A stretch of 64,000 nucleotides of DNA from assembly GCA_942492115.1 (NCBI GenBank), contig CALODL010000027.1, forward strand, positions 124,001-188,000, read 5' to 3'. Origin of the DNA: CALODL01 sp942492115 (GTDB lineage Bacteria > Planctomycetota > Phycisphaerae > UBA1845 > CAIVHJ01). Positions 8,616-16,192 of the stretch are shown here, piece by piece; position 1 is the stretch's first letter; each line of letters starts with the position of its first letter. Position numbers and translations under genes: made by a program. Under the pieces are notes generated by a model. It was not told the origin of the DNA. It did not search any database and worked only from the letters and a program-made list of their open reading frames with translations.

Positions 8616-9890
8616 ATGTCACACCGGACTGCTTTATTGACGATCATTACTGCGGGAAGCGTCACTGCGCAGGTCGGCGCACAGGTTCCGCTCTATAGCA
8701 ACTTCGCGATCCAGGCTCGTTCGAACATTGGCGATGGTTTTAACCTTCCAGCCCTGAGTTCGTTCAACAGTAAGACCCCCGCATTGAACGATGGCGCCAT
8801 CATCGCGTTCACACTTGTGACCGTGGGGGGAGGCAATGCGGGGCTGTTTGTCGGGTCCGAAGGATTTGGGGCGGTCGTGTATGACGCCCTTCCGGACCGT
8901 GGTTTGAGTGACGCTTCACAGAATACAGCAGGGTTCGTGGCAATGGGGCAATCCGATCTGTTTTCGGATGGGATCTATGTGTATGACCCCAGTGACGGGA
9001 TGACCGTCCAGGGGATCGCGCTGACGACGTTCAATCTGACGAGCGGCGTCGAAATCAACGACGGTGGAGGCATCGGGTTTCGCGGTCGGTTTTCCGGTGG
9101 TCCGAACTCGTGGCGTTTTGTGGAGTCGGGCGGTGCGTCCACGACCTACGCGTCCGAAGGCAGCGGAGGGATTTCCTTCCTGTTTACGCCATCAACCAAC
9201 AATCTTGATCAGATTGGTGGAAAAGTCCGACTCAACAACAACAACAATGATGCACCTGACGAGATTCGAGTCTACGACGGCATGAACTCGTTCACCATTG
9301 TCGTATCCGATGTCGATGCTGATGCGGGATCTCCGTTTTCGGGTTTCGACAACTCTATCGATCTGGCCAACGACGGCCGTGTCGCCTTCATAGCCAACAC
9401 CACCGGGGGAGACCGCGGTGTGTATCTCACAGACGGTGCCACGACCGTAACCATCGCAACTGAAGCCGACGCCGAAGTATCAGACATCTCATTCTTTCCA
9501 CCGGCGGTCAACGACAACGGGCTCGTTGTGTTCCGTGGAGCGGATGCTGCAGGTCTTGATGCGGTGTTCGTTGGTGACGGGGTCATGCTCCGACGGGTGA
9601 TCGGTGAGCACGATCTGGTTGAGATCGATCTCGGGACGGCACGCATCGATCAGAACGACAATTCGGTAACGTTTGGTGGGGCAGTCGCGATCAACAACCA
9701 CGGCGACCTGGCGTTCAATGCAGCGCTGACTCCCGAAGACAACGATCAGATTGAGTGGGGCAGTGGCATGTTCATCGCCTATGCTACGCCCACGGACATT
9801 CCGACGTTGTCTGCGTGGGGCGTTGCCGGACTCGCAACCCTCCTCGCCCTCACCGCCACCATCATCATCCACCGCCGCGCCACGACCTGA
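8616..9890 (+). CDS. Secreted repeat protein with IPTL-CTERM sorting signal
   Basis: The 424-residue product has an N-terminal signal peptide (LLTIITAGSVTAQVGAQ). Beta-rich repeats follow with recurring Asn-Asp-Gly turns (ALNDGAIIAF, EINDGGGIGFRG, LANDGRVAF, AVNDNGLVVFRG, AINNHGDLAFNA), the choice-of-anchor/DUF7453-type pattern of about 50 residues, probably a beta-propeller. The C-terminus is an IPTL-CTERM domain: IPTLSAWG, a hydrophobic helix, then HRR. Such tails are processed by exosortase-type transpeptidases; no exosortase gene is in the window. GCGAGGT precedes the ATG. Confidence 0.75.
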   Translation: MSHRTALLTIITAGSVTAQVGAQVPLYSNFAIQARSNIGDGFNLPALSSFNSKTPALNDGAIIAFTLVTVGGGNAGLFVGSEGFGAVVYDALPDRGLSDASQNTAGFVAMGQSDLFSDGIYVYDPSDGMTVQGIALTTFNLTSGVEINDGGGIGFRGRFSGGPNSWRFVESGGASTTYASEGSGGISFLFTPSTNNLDQIGGKVRLNNNNNDAPDEIRVYDGMNSFTIVVSDVDADAGSPFSGFDNSIDLANDGRVAFIANTTGGDRGVYLTDGATTVTIATEADAEVSDISFFPPAVNDNGLVVFRGADAAGLDAVFVGDGVMLRRVIGEHDLVEIDLGTARIDQNDNSVTFGGAVAINNHGDLAFNAALTPEDNDQIEWGSGMFIAYATPTDIPTLSAWGVAGLATLLALTATIIIHRRATT

Positions 9891-9920
9891 CTGTCCCTCT
9901 CCGACGGCCCACACCCCAGA

Positions 9921-9971
9921 TTACCAAAAAGGGGTCAGGAGCCGTTTCGTGCCCCAAGTTGTTTGGGGGCA
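9921..9971 (+). repeat. REP-like solo repeat with hairpin
   Basis: Within the 333-base gap after the IPTL-CTERM gene, an AAAAAGGGGTCAGGAGCC stretch (9926-9943) is followed by a near-perfect hairpin, TGCCCCAA / TTGGGGGCA (9950-9971, one bulged G). A GGGGTCAGGA(G) core next to a stem-loop recalls REP elements dispersed with RAYT-type transposases in planctomycetes and proteobacteria. No transposase is present. The remainder of the gap holds no gene I can support. The similarity is from memory and unverified. Confidence 0.3.
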
Positions 9972-10223
9972 ACGCCTCACGCAACTGCTCGTGTGTCCTC
10001 GCACGGCGGTCGGGCATCCTTGCGCGTAGGGTGCAGGCCAGATTCCTCGTGAACTACTGAACGGCCTGTGATCGAGACGATCTGCCATGTCGAGACACCA
10101 CGTCCCGTGGCCGATCAGCGGCACAGCGCCCGCCAGGTTCAGTCCCGGACTGTACAGGGTTCGACTCCCGAGTGGACGGGGGGCGGGACGGAATCCAACA
10201 CTCGACGTCGGAGTAACGGGCTC

Positions 10224-11765
10224 ATGGAAAAGTACGAACACGATCGTGCGGGACACAGCTGTCGCGTGATGCGGTTGGCCTTGGCTGTCGGTCTTCTCGT
10301 GGGTGCGAATTGCAACTCACGCGCACCGCAAACGGAGGAGTCTTCGTGCATGGACGTCGCGGAAGACAACGGCGTCGAGATCACGATGAATGCAACGTCG
10401 GGTGCGGGACGCCAATTGTCGTATTCTCGACGTGTGACGACCACGAAGGACGGCAACCTGCTGATCGAGACCGAAGTCACCGCAGATGGCCAACTGGTCA
10501 TGCAGGCCACGACGACTGGGTTGGAGGGTCGCACCATCGTCGAGGTTGAGTACGGTCCCCTCGTTCCCGGACTGGTTTCCGGTCGCGCGGTGGCTGAGAA
10601 CGGGATGGTCGAGGGCTCAGTCGATGGACGAAGCATCGTGCCCATGTCGATCGATGATGCGGCGGAAGAGTCGCTGCGCTTTCAAGACGGCAATCCTCCA
10701 CCCGACTTGGGCATGGATCCGGATATTGAGGATGCCGTCCGTGAATTGATGTCTGCTGCCGATTCGGCGGCGCAGGGCTGTAATGAGGTTCAGTTTGACG
10801 AACAGCGCGGTGCAACAGGTGTTGTGCGCGCGGCTCATGGTAGTGACTTCGGTCACGACAGCAACCCGGTGGCGACCATCGAATGTGGCGCGTGTTGGGG
10901 TGGGTGCTCTGCAGCGACTGCGGGGTGTGTGGCCGGGGCAACTGTGGGCTGCGGATTCACCCTGTTCTGCTTCCCCAAATGTGAGGCCGCGGCGGTTGCG
11001 CTGTGTGCCGGCGGCTATGTTGCATGTGTCAAGGCATGCAACAGTTCGGGAGCACCATGTTGTCCCGTGTCATGTGGTGAGGTGGCGTGTTGCGACTCGG
11101 GCGAAACGTGTCTTAACGCTCAAATCGGGCTGTGCTGTTCCGAGGGCAAGACCGCCTGTGCGGGCGAGCAGTGCTGTGGGAGCACGGAAGTGTGTATCGA
11201 CAGCGGTCCGAACGCCGGAACCTGTTGCGAGCCGGAGAACCTGTGCGGCGAATCCTGCTGTGCCGATGGCGACTCGTGCATCGCAGAGGAGAGTATTTGT
11301 TGTAGCTCTGACACCATTCCGTGTGTTGACAAATGCTGCGACACGGATGGTTGCATCGAGGATGGCCCAGAGGCCGGGACATGCTGTGAGTCAGGAAATA
11401 TCTGTGGAAACACATGTTGCGACGAATTGGATTCATGCATCGAGTCTTTGAGTCTATGTTGTGGATTCAACGAGCCAGCGTGCGGTAACGCGTGCTGTCA
11501 GTTCGGTGAGTCATGTCTTGGTGGCAACACCTGCTGTCCCAATGATCGCGTGTGCAACGGAATCTGTTGCCCAGAAGGGACCGGATGCGATCAGACGACC
11601 GATACTTGCGTGGCGTGTTCGAGCCCCACACAAAAAGTGTGTCCTGAAACGGGAACCTGTTGTCCGGTGACCGAAGTGTGCTCGCCAATCCCGGATCTGT
11701 GTTGTGCAGCGGGCGAAATATACTGCAACGGCGCCTGTCGCCCGTTCAGTGAATGTATCAACTGA
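10224..11765 (+). CDS. Secreted cysteine-rich repeat protein
   Basis: The 513-residue product starts at the ATG at 10224 or at an in-frame ATG at 10269, which would place the hydrophobic LALAVGLLVGAN at the very N-terminus. The frame stays open back to 10068 but has no signal peptide there. Residues about 30-210 are acidic and without obvious repeats. A hydrophobic Cys/Gly/Ala segment (about 215-275) follows. The rest is a series of short disulfide-type repeats of the form C-G-x-x-C-C-x-x-G-x-x-C, with many CC pairs (for example GEQCCGSTEVC, CGESCCADGDSC, CGNACCQFGESC). These resemble Cys-rich stalks of myxobacterial and planctomycete surface proteins. A structural, disulfide-stabilised extracellular role is inferred. 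A strong hairpin follows 21 bases after the stop. Confidence 0.6.
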   Translation: MEKYEHDRAGHSCRVMRLALAVGLLVGANCNSRAPQTEESSCMDVAEDNGVEITMNATSGAGRQLSYSRRVTTTKDGNLLIETEVTADGQLVMQATTTGLEGRTIVEVEYGPLVPGLVSGRAVAENGMVEGSVDGRSIVPMSIDDAAEESLRFQDGNPPPDLGMDPDIEDAVRELMSAADSAAQGCNEVQFDEQRGATGVVRAAHGSDFGHDSNPVATIECGACWGGCSAATAGCVAGATVGCGFTLFCFPKCEAAAVALCAGGYVACVKACNSSGAPCCPVSCGEVACCDSGETCLNAQIGLCCSEGKTACAGEQCCGSTEVCIDSGPNAGTCCEPENLCGESCCADGDSCIAEESICCSSDTIPCVDKCCDTDGCIEDGPEAGTCCESGNICGNTCCDELDSCIESLSLCCGFNEPACGNACCQFGESCLGGNTCCPNDRVCNGICCPEGTGCDQTTDTCVACSSPTQKVCPETGTCCPVTEVCSPIPDLCCAAGEIYCNGACRPFSECIN

Positions 11766-11786
11766 GACGTTCACTCCCATGAACCG

Positions 11787-11813
11787 CCGGGGGCCTGTCC
11801 ATCAGGCCCCCGG
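11787..11813 (+). terminator. Perfect 11-bp terminator-like hairpin
   Basis: CCGGGGGCCTG pairs perfectly with CAGGCCCCCGG around a five-base loop, 21 bases after the stop of the Cys-rich protein gene. The downstream sequence (TGCCCTTCTC) is only moderately T-rich, so this may act as a Rho-independent terminator or as an mRNA 3'-end stabiliser. Confidence 0.65.
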
Positions 11814-11964
11814 TGCCCTTCTCGATACTGTTGTGGTGGTTCTTGCCATCCCTGGCACCGGCCTCGCTACGGGTGGCCTGCCTGGATATGCTGGTTAAGA
11901 ATGACTGGTTGGTTCGGCCCAAGGGACAATCCAGAGGAATTCTGAACGGTCCCGGGGAACGCTC

Positions 11965-12465
11965 ATGATCACGACTGCAAGATTGGTCCTGCGACAATTC
12001 GAGTTGAATGATGCGTCGTTCATCCTCGAACTGCTCAACACGCCTTTGTTCATCCGCTTTATCGGCGACAAGCGTGTCAGGACCGAGGAAGATGCGCAAC
12101 GATACCTGAGCTCAGGACCGATCGCGAGCTACGATCGGCACGGCTTTGGTCTATATGGCGTCCATCTGGTACAGGATCCGCAGCTATTGGGCATGTGTGG
12201 CCTGCTCAAACGTGAAAGTCTTGATGATCCGGACATCGGTTTTGCCTTTCTGCCGGCTCATCATGGTCTTGGATACGCGTTCGAATCCGCGTCAGCGGTT
12301 ATGGAGCATGCTCGTAGGGAGTTGGGGATCCGGCGCATCGTGGCCATCATGTCTCCGGAAAACGAGCGCTCAGAACGGTTGTTGATCAAGTTGGGGATGG
12401 TGCCGGAAGGGCTGGTCACGCTGGCGAAGGGCGAGAAGGCATGCACATTGTTCGCGTCGCAGTGA
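11965..12465 (+). CDS. GNAT-family N-acetyltransferase (RimJ/RimL-like)
   Basis: The 166-residue protein starts with the classic TARLVLRQFELNDASFI motif of RimJ/RimL-type acetyltransferases. The central strand is LLGMCGLLKRESLDDPDIGFAFLPAHHGLGYAFESA, where the H-x-G-x-G-Y-A/E segment forms the acetyl-CoA pyrophosphate loop. The C-terminal motif is SPENERSERLLIKLGM. Members acetylate N-terminal or side-chain amines; the target cannot be inferred. It stands alone, after a terminator-like hairpin, and converges with the DCC-family gene. Confidence 0.85.
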   Translation: MITTARLVLRQFELNDASFILELLNTPLFIRFIGDKRVRTEEDAQRYLSSGPIASYDRHGFGLYGVHLVQDPQLLGMCGLLKRESLDDPDIGFAFLPAHHGLGYAFESASAVMEHARRELGIRRIVAIMSPENERSERLLIKLGMVPEGLVTLAKGEKACTLFASQ

Positions 12466-12469
12466 CTGC

Positions 12470-12491
12470 GTTTCTGCATCAGTTCAGAAAC
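12470..12491. terminator. Bidirectional hairpin between convergent genes
   Basis: GTTTCTG and CAGAAAC form a perfect 7-bp stem with an 8-base loop. The two convergent genes end at 12465 and 12479, so the stem lies across both 3' ends and could terminate or insulate both transcripts. There is no long T-run. Confidence 0.4.
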
Positions 12492-12898
12492 CGAGACCGG
12501 ATGTCAGCATTCGGCACGGCGCAGTGCTCTGTCCGGCCGAACCACCGGTAGCGCCGGTTGGCAAACTGCATGTAGACGAAATCCCGAATAGCCCGCGGCA
12601 CGATAATGAACACCCAGAACAGCGGCCAAGGCATTCGCAGCCGTCGGGCGATGCGCAGCGCAGCAGTGCTCGCGATGTAATGGTCATCGTCTTCGATCAG
12701 CACGAGGGAATCGATATGGTTTGCCGGCAGGGCATGGCGAACCAGCAGGCTGCGGCCGACTTCGGATTGCACTGGAGCAAACCTGAACAGGGCGCAGGTG
12801 TCACGGGCAATTATGAATTGCACCGAACGGTCACAAAACGTGCAGTGCCCGTCAAACAGGACGATCGGGTGCGGGGGCTGTTTCAGGTCCCTACTCAT
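12479..12898 (-). CDS. DCC-family (DUF393) thiol-disulfide oxidoreductase
   Basis: The 139-residue protein carries the family signature IVLFDGHCTFCDRSVQFI near the N-terminus; the C-x-x-C pair is the predicted redox centre. Downstream are FRFAPVQSEVGRSLL, the DSLVLIEDDD strand and the C-terminal FVYMQFANRRYRWFG, all typical of DCC proteins. The fold is predicted to be thioredoxin-like. Substrates are not known for the family. It faces the GNAT gene and is followed upstream by the pseudopilin gene on the same strand after a 64-base gap. Confidence 0.85.
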   Translation of the reverse strand: MSRDLKQPPHPIVLFDGHCTFCDRSVQFIIARDTCALFRFAPVQSEVGRSLLVRHALPANHIDSLVLIEDDDHYIASTAALRIARRLRMPWPLFWVFIIVPRAIRDFVYMQFANRRYRWFGRTEHCAVPNADIRSRFLN

Positions 12899-12961
12899 AC
12901 ATCATTATTGTAGCACAACGACGGTTGATCATTGGGCAGAGGGTGCTAGGCGGCCCATGTC

Positions 12962-14149
12962 TTACCAATCAAAATGCACGGCCGGGGCAGGGAAGCACGA
13001 GTCTTGCCAGTCGTCTCCGCGTTTGACGAAGGGGCCGACTTGTTCGAGGGTGAAACTGAATCCGCCAGTGTTGGGCAGATTCTCCGGCGCGATGGGGTGC
13101 AGGCGACCGCCCCGAAGGACCGGGTTGCCCGTGTGCGTGTATTCGTTCCCGGTGAGGGTCAAGTCATCCAGTACCTCATAGCGCACTGGGCGCGTATGGC
13201 CGTCAGCAAACGCGACGTTGTGTTCGCGGAGTACGCCATGGTTGCCGTATGCGTAATACTCCGCGTCACCACCACGATTCTGTATTTCAGGTGGCGGGTT
13301 CCACCACGAGGCAAAGCGGCCTTTGCTTTCCTTGAGGACAGTGGTTCGGCCGGGATCAGGAATCTGGGAATACGGTCGTAACCACACTCCTAATCCGAGC
13401 AGCGCCGTGGGATCGCTGCTCATTTGCAGAACATGGGAGTCGGTTCCGTAGCTATTGCCCATGACGTCGAAGAACGGGATCGCCTGGCCGTGCCATTCGC
13501 TCTGTCCGACGTAGATTCCGCTGCCGTGGACACCGCCGCCGTCGCGTCCGCTGTCAAACCCCAGATCAGAAGGACAACGAAACACAGCCATACTCAATTG
13601 CTCGTCGAGAACCATGTCGGTGATGTCCAGAGTAGAACGATCGTTGAAGCCCGTTCTGAAAAGATAATCGTTCATTGGCCTCGTCGCCGGGCCCATGCGG
13701 TTGCCCGTCGAATAGCGCCCGTAGCCGGTCTGTGGATCGTAGCCAGTCGGCGACGTCCCATTGAAGTATCCACGCTGCTCGCCATCGTAGTCGTGCAAAC
13801 CGCTCTTGCCACCATATGCCATACGCGCGGATCCGACGTAGTTGCGGCCACCGAATGCGATGGCGTTATCATCTGCTGAGAGATAACGCTGGTTGAGCGG
13901 TATGAGCATGTCGCTGGCATCTTCCTGAGCATAGCTGACCGCTGCCTGCATTTGAGCCCGCAGGTTGGCCAGGCACTTGAGCGACTTGGCTTGTTCCCGC
14001 GCAGACGAAAGTGACGGTAGCAGCATCGAGACGAGCAGCCCGATGATGCCGATGACGACCAGGAGTTCGACCAAAGTAAAACCCGATCGCTCGTAAGGCC
14101 GACAGGAAATGCGTGTCTCAACATGCTGGGATGCCGGGACATGGATCAT
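12962..14149 (-). CDS. Prepilin-type N-terminal cleavage/methylation protein with H-x9-DG tail
   Basis: The 395-residue product has the type IV pilin/type II secretion pseudopilin signal GFTLVELLVVIGIIGLLVSMLLPSL, with the cleavage Gly and the Glu at mature position 5. A coiled segment follows (SAREQAKSLKCLANLRAQMQA) with the conserved Cys-L-x-N-L. Near the C-terminus HNVAFADGH fits the H-x9-DG motif of the large planctomycete/Verrucomicrobia DUF1559-like family. Such proteins are present in dozens of copies per planctomycete genome and are thought to form or decorate a type-II-secretion-like pseudopilus. It appears monocistronic. Confidence 0.85.
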   Translation of the reverse strand: MIHVPASQHVETRISCRPYERSGFTLVELLVVIGIIGLLVSMLLPSLSSAREQAKSLKCLANLRAQMQAAVSYAQEDASDMLIPLNQRYLSADDNAIAFGGRNYVGSARMAYGGKSGLHDYDGEQRGYFNGTSPTGYDPQTGYGRYSTGNRMGPATRPMNDYLFRTGFNDRSTLDITDMVLDEQLSMAVFRCPSDLGFDSGRDGGGVHGSGIYVGQSEWHGQAIPFFDVMGNSYGTDSHVLQMSSDPTALLGLGVWLRPYSQIPDPGRTTVLKESKGRFASWWNPPPEIQNRGGDAEYYAYGNHGVLREHNVAFADGHTRPVRYEVLDDLTLTGNEYTHTGNPVLRGGRLHPIAPENLPNTGGFSFTLEQVGPFVKRGDDWQDSCFPAPAVHFDW

Positions 14150-14247
14150 GTGGGTATCATACCAGTTACGGTCGATCAGAATGAAGGCCGACCAGCACGC
14201 CCCAATCGCGGGGCGGGCTGGCGGGTCGAATTGGGATGGTCCGATCC

Positions 14248-14580
14248 TTATGCGATGTCGCGCATCGATGAACTGTTGCGCTGCCGCTTCGAGCGACGGC
14301 GTTCGACTGCTCGTTGGAGCGCCCAGCGCATTCGCTCGACGGCGTGAGATGCTGCGTCGTGTAGTTCAGGGGCCTCCGCTTCGACGTGAATGTGCTCGTG
14401 GGGGACGAGCGTTGCATCGAGGCGGCAGGCGTGCAGATCGCCTGTCGGTCTCGTGATGCGGACCTCGAGATGCTCGATACGGCGGGTCGCGTAGGACATG
14501 GCTTCCATGAGCCATGACTCCAGGTTTTCCCGCTTGTTCGGCGCCAGCGTCACGTCGTGGACAAACAGATCAATGTTCAT
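14248..14580 (-). CDS. HPF/RaiA-like ribosome-associated protein
   Basis: The 110-residue product starts at the ATG at 14580, which has AAAGGAGC at ideal spacing; the frame is open to 14619 but without a good site. The pattern matches the sigma-54-modulation/S30EA (HPF/RaiA) fold: MNIDLFVHDVTL, ENLESWLMEAMSYATRRIEHLEVRIT, CRLDATLV, HVEAEAPELHDAASHAVERMRWALQRAVERR. Family members bind the ribosomal decoding region in stationary phase and prevent elongation or cause dimerisation. The basic C-terminus (RRRSKRQR) would suit RNA binding. It has no long-form C-terminal domain. Confidence 0.65.
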   Translation of the reverse strand: MNIDLFVHDVTLAPNKRENLESWLMEAMSYATRRIEHLEVRITRPTGDLHACRLDATLVPHEHIHVEAEAPELHDAASHAVERMRWALQRAVERRRSKRQRNSSSMRDIA

Positions 14581-14835
14581 CGATGCTCCTTTCGTGTTGA
14601 ACAATTGAACAACCGGCATGATTCATGCCAAGTTCAGTAGGCTGTGGAGGCCGACCGGTATGCGATTTCGGGCGGTCGACGGGGCGCTCGGGGCCTCGCG
14701 GACCCCAGAGGGAGGAGAATACCGCAGGGTGTGGGGCAGGCTCCGCGCCCGGCGAGGGCAAGCGACGAGGCACCCGCGACGATATCATGTGGGCTGGGTG
14801 CACGAGGCGGTCGAGTGAAAGGAAGTTGCGCCGGC

Positions 14836-15957
14836 ATGGATTTCATCACTGAATGGCTGATCGCGACCTGGGCAACCATCCTCGAAGCGGCTCCATGGCT
14901 GTTGGGTGGATTTGGAGTCGCAGGCGTCATTTACGTTCTGATGCCGACTGCGCGGGTTGTGACCCATCTCGGAACCCCTGGCCTTCACGGTGTTCTCAAG
15001 GCGGCACTGATCGGAGTGCCTTTGCCGTTGTGTTCATGCAGCGTCATTCCAGTCGCGACGTCGCTGCGCAAGCAGGGTGCCGGGCGAGGGGCGACCGCCA
15101 GTTTTCTGATCAGCACACCCGAGACGGGCGTCGATTCCATCGCAATGACCTATGCACTGCTCGGGCCGCTTCTGGCCGCGCTGCGCCCGATAGCTGCTTT
15201 TGTGACGGCGGTTGCCGCCGGAGTGCTGGTCGATCGTCAAGGCGAGCACGGTCCGGAGCATCCGGACACGGTGCCAGCAGAGTCCTGCTGTTGTTCAACA
15301 CCGCAGCCTGCCCGCACGACAATTGGGAGGCACATGCTGACCGCTGGGCGCTACGCGGCGATTGATCTGTTTGTCGATCTGTCGCACTGGTTGGCGATCG
15401 GGTTTCTGTTGGCCGGACTCTTGACCGCACTCATTCCAGAGGATTTTCTGGAACGGTCAATCGGGAGCGGGTTCGGCACCATGTTACTGATGGTCGTAGC
15501 TGGTCTGCCATTATACGTTTGTGCCACGGCCTCGACGCCGCTGGCTGCTGCCCTGATTGCAAAGGGGCTGAGTCCGGGGGCGGCGTTGGTCTTTCTGCTG
15601 GTCGGACCGGCAACCAACATGGCCACGATGGTCATCGTCGCCCGTGACCTGGGTCGGCGGAGTCTGGCCATCTATGTCGCTGCCATCGTTACAGTGGCCC
15701 TGGTGTTTGGTGTGGCAACGGACGCAGTTGTCGCTTCGTTTCCTCGGCTTGACAGCGTCGCGCACTGCAGTTGCGCCGGGCACGGCGTGCTGACATGGGT
15801 CGCAGCCTGCGGACTGGTCGGGCTGATGCTCAACGGCATGCGCGCGCAGTGGATGCGCAGGAAGTCGGTCGGTCCGGGTTCTTCTGGAGAATGCTGCACG
15901 AATCAGGCCGCAGTGTCGGATTGCGGCACAAAGGCAAGCTGCGAAGCCGACGGTTGA
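14836..15957 (+). CDS. SO_0444-type Cu/Zn efflux permease (ArsP/DUF318 family)
   Basis: The 373-residue protein has about eight membrane segments. It carries the two family hallmarks: LIGVPLPLCSCSVIPVATSLRKQGA with its CSC motif, and STPETGVDSI in the first half, mirrored by GLPLYVCATASTPLAAALIAKGLSPGAALVFLLVGPATNMAT in the second half. Cys-rich loops (ESCCCSTP, GECCTNQAA, and a C-terminal DCGTKASCE) suggest metal binding. Known SO_0444-like permeases export heavy metals. The start at 14836 follows GGAAG; an upstream in-frame extension to 14644 lacks membrane character. It stands alone, so the metal cannot be inferred from context. Confidence 0.85.
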   Translation: MDFITEWLIATWATILEAAPWLLGGFGVAGVIYVLMPTARVVTHLGTPGLHGVLKAALIGVPLPLCSCSVIPVATSLRKQGAGRGATASFLISTPETGVDSIAMTYALLGPLLAALRPIAAFVTAVAAGVLVDRQGEHGPEHPDTVPAESCCCSTPQPARTTIGRHMLTAGRYAAIDLFVDLSHWLAIGFLLAGLLTALIPEDFLERSIGSGFGTMLLMVVAGLPLYVCATASTPLAAALIAKGLSPGAALVFLLVGPATNMATMVIVARDLGRRSLAIYVAAIVTVALVFGVATDAVVASFPRLDSVAHCSCAGHGVLTWVAACGLVGLMLNGMRAQWMRRKSVGPGSSGECCTNQAAVSDCGTKASCEADG

Positions 15958-16004
15958 GCGCGGCCCTCTACAGGTGGAGCGTTGGACAGGTCGAGGCGTG
16001 TACG

Positions 16005-16027
16005 GGCGCTCCCCGAGTCGGAGCGCC
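16005..16027 (+). terminator. 8-bp hairpin downstream of the metal permease
   Basis: GGCGCTCC and GGAGCGCC form a perfect stem with a 7-base loop, 48 bases after the permease stop. There is no T-tract, so this is a possible Rho-assisted or 3'-end-stabilising structure. The rest of the 235-base gap before the kinase gene shows nothing else. Confidence 0.45.
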
Positions 16028-16192
16028 GGGTGCGTTCACGCCGCTCATCGGGATTACGACAGCTGGACAACGACGTGAAATGGAGTATGTGCTCGTGTCG
16101 TCAGCACGACTGCTGCATGGGACGCGGCCTGAAACACGGGTCACGATTGGTACAGCACTGCAGCGCGCGGTGGGATCGGGTAAGATGGCTGA

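Noticed and set aside
10100..10200. tRNA-like GGTTCGACTCCCG motif upstream of the Cys-rich gene
   Set aside because: No acceptor, D-arm or anticodon arm can be folded around it.
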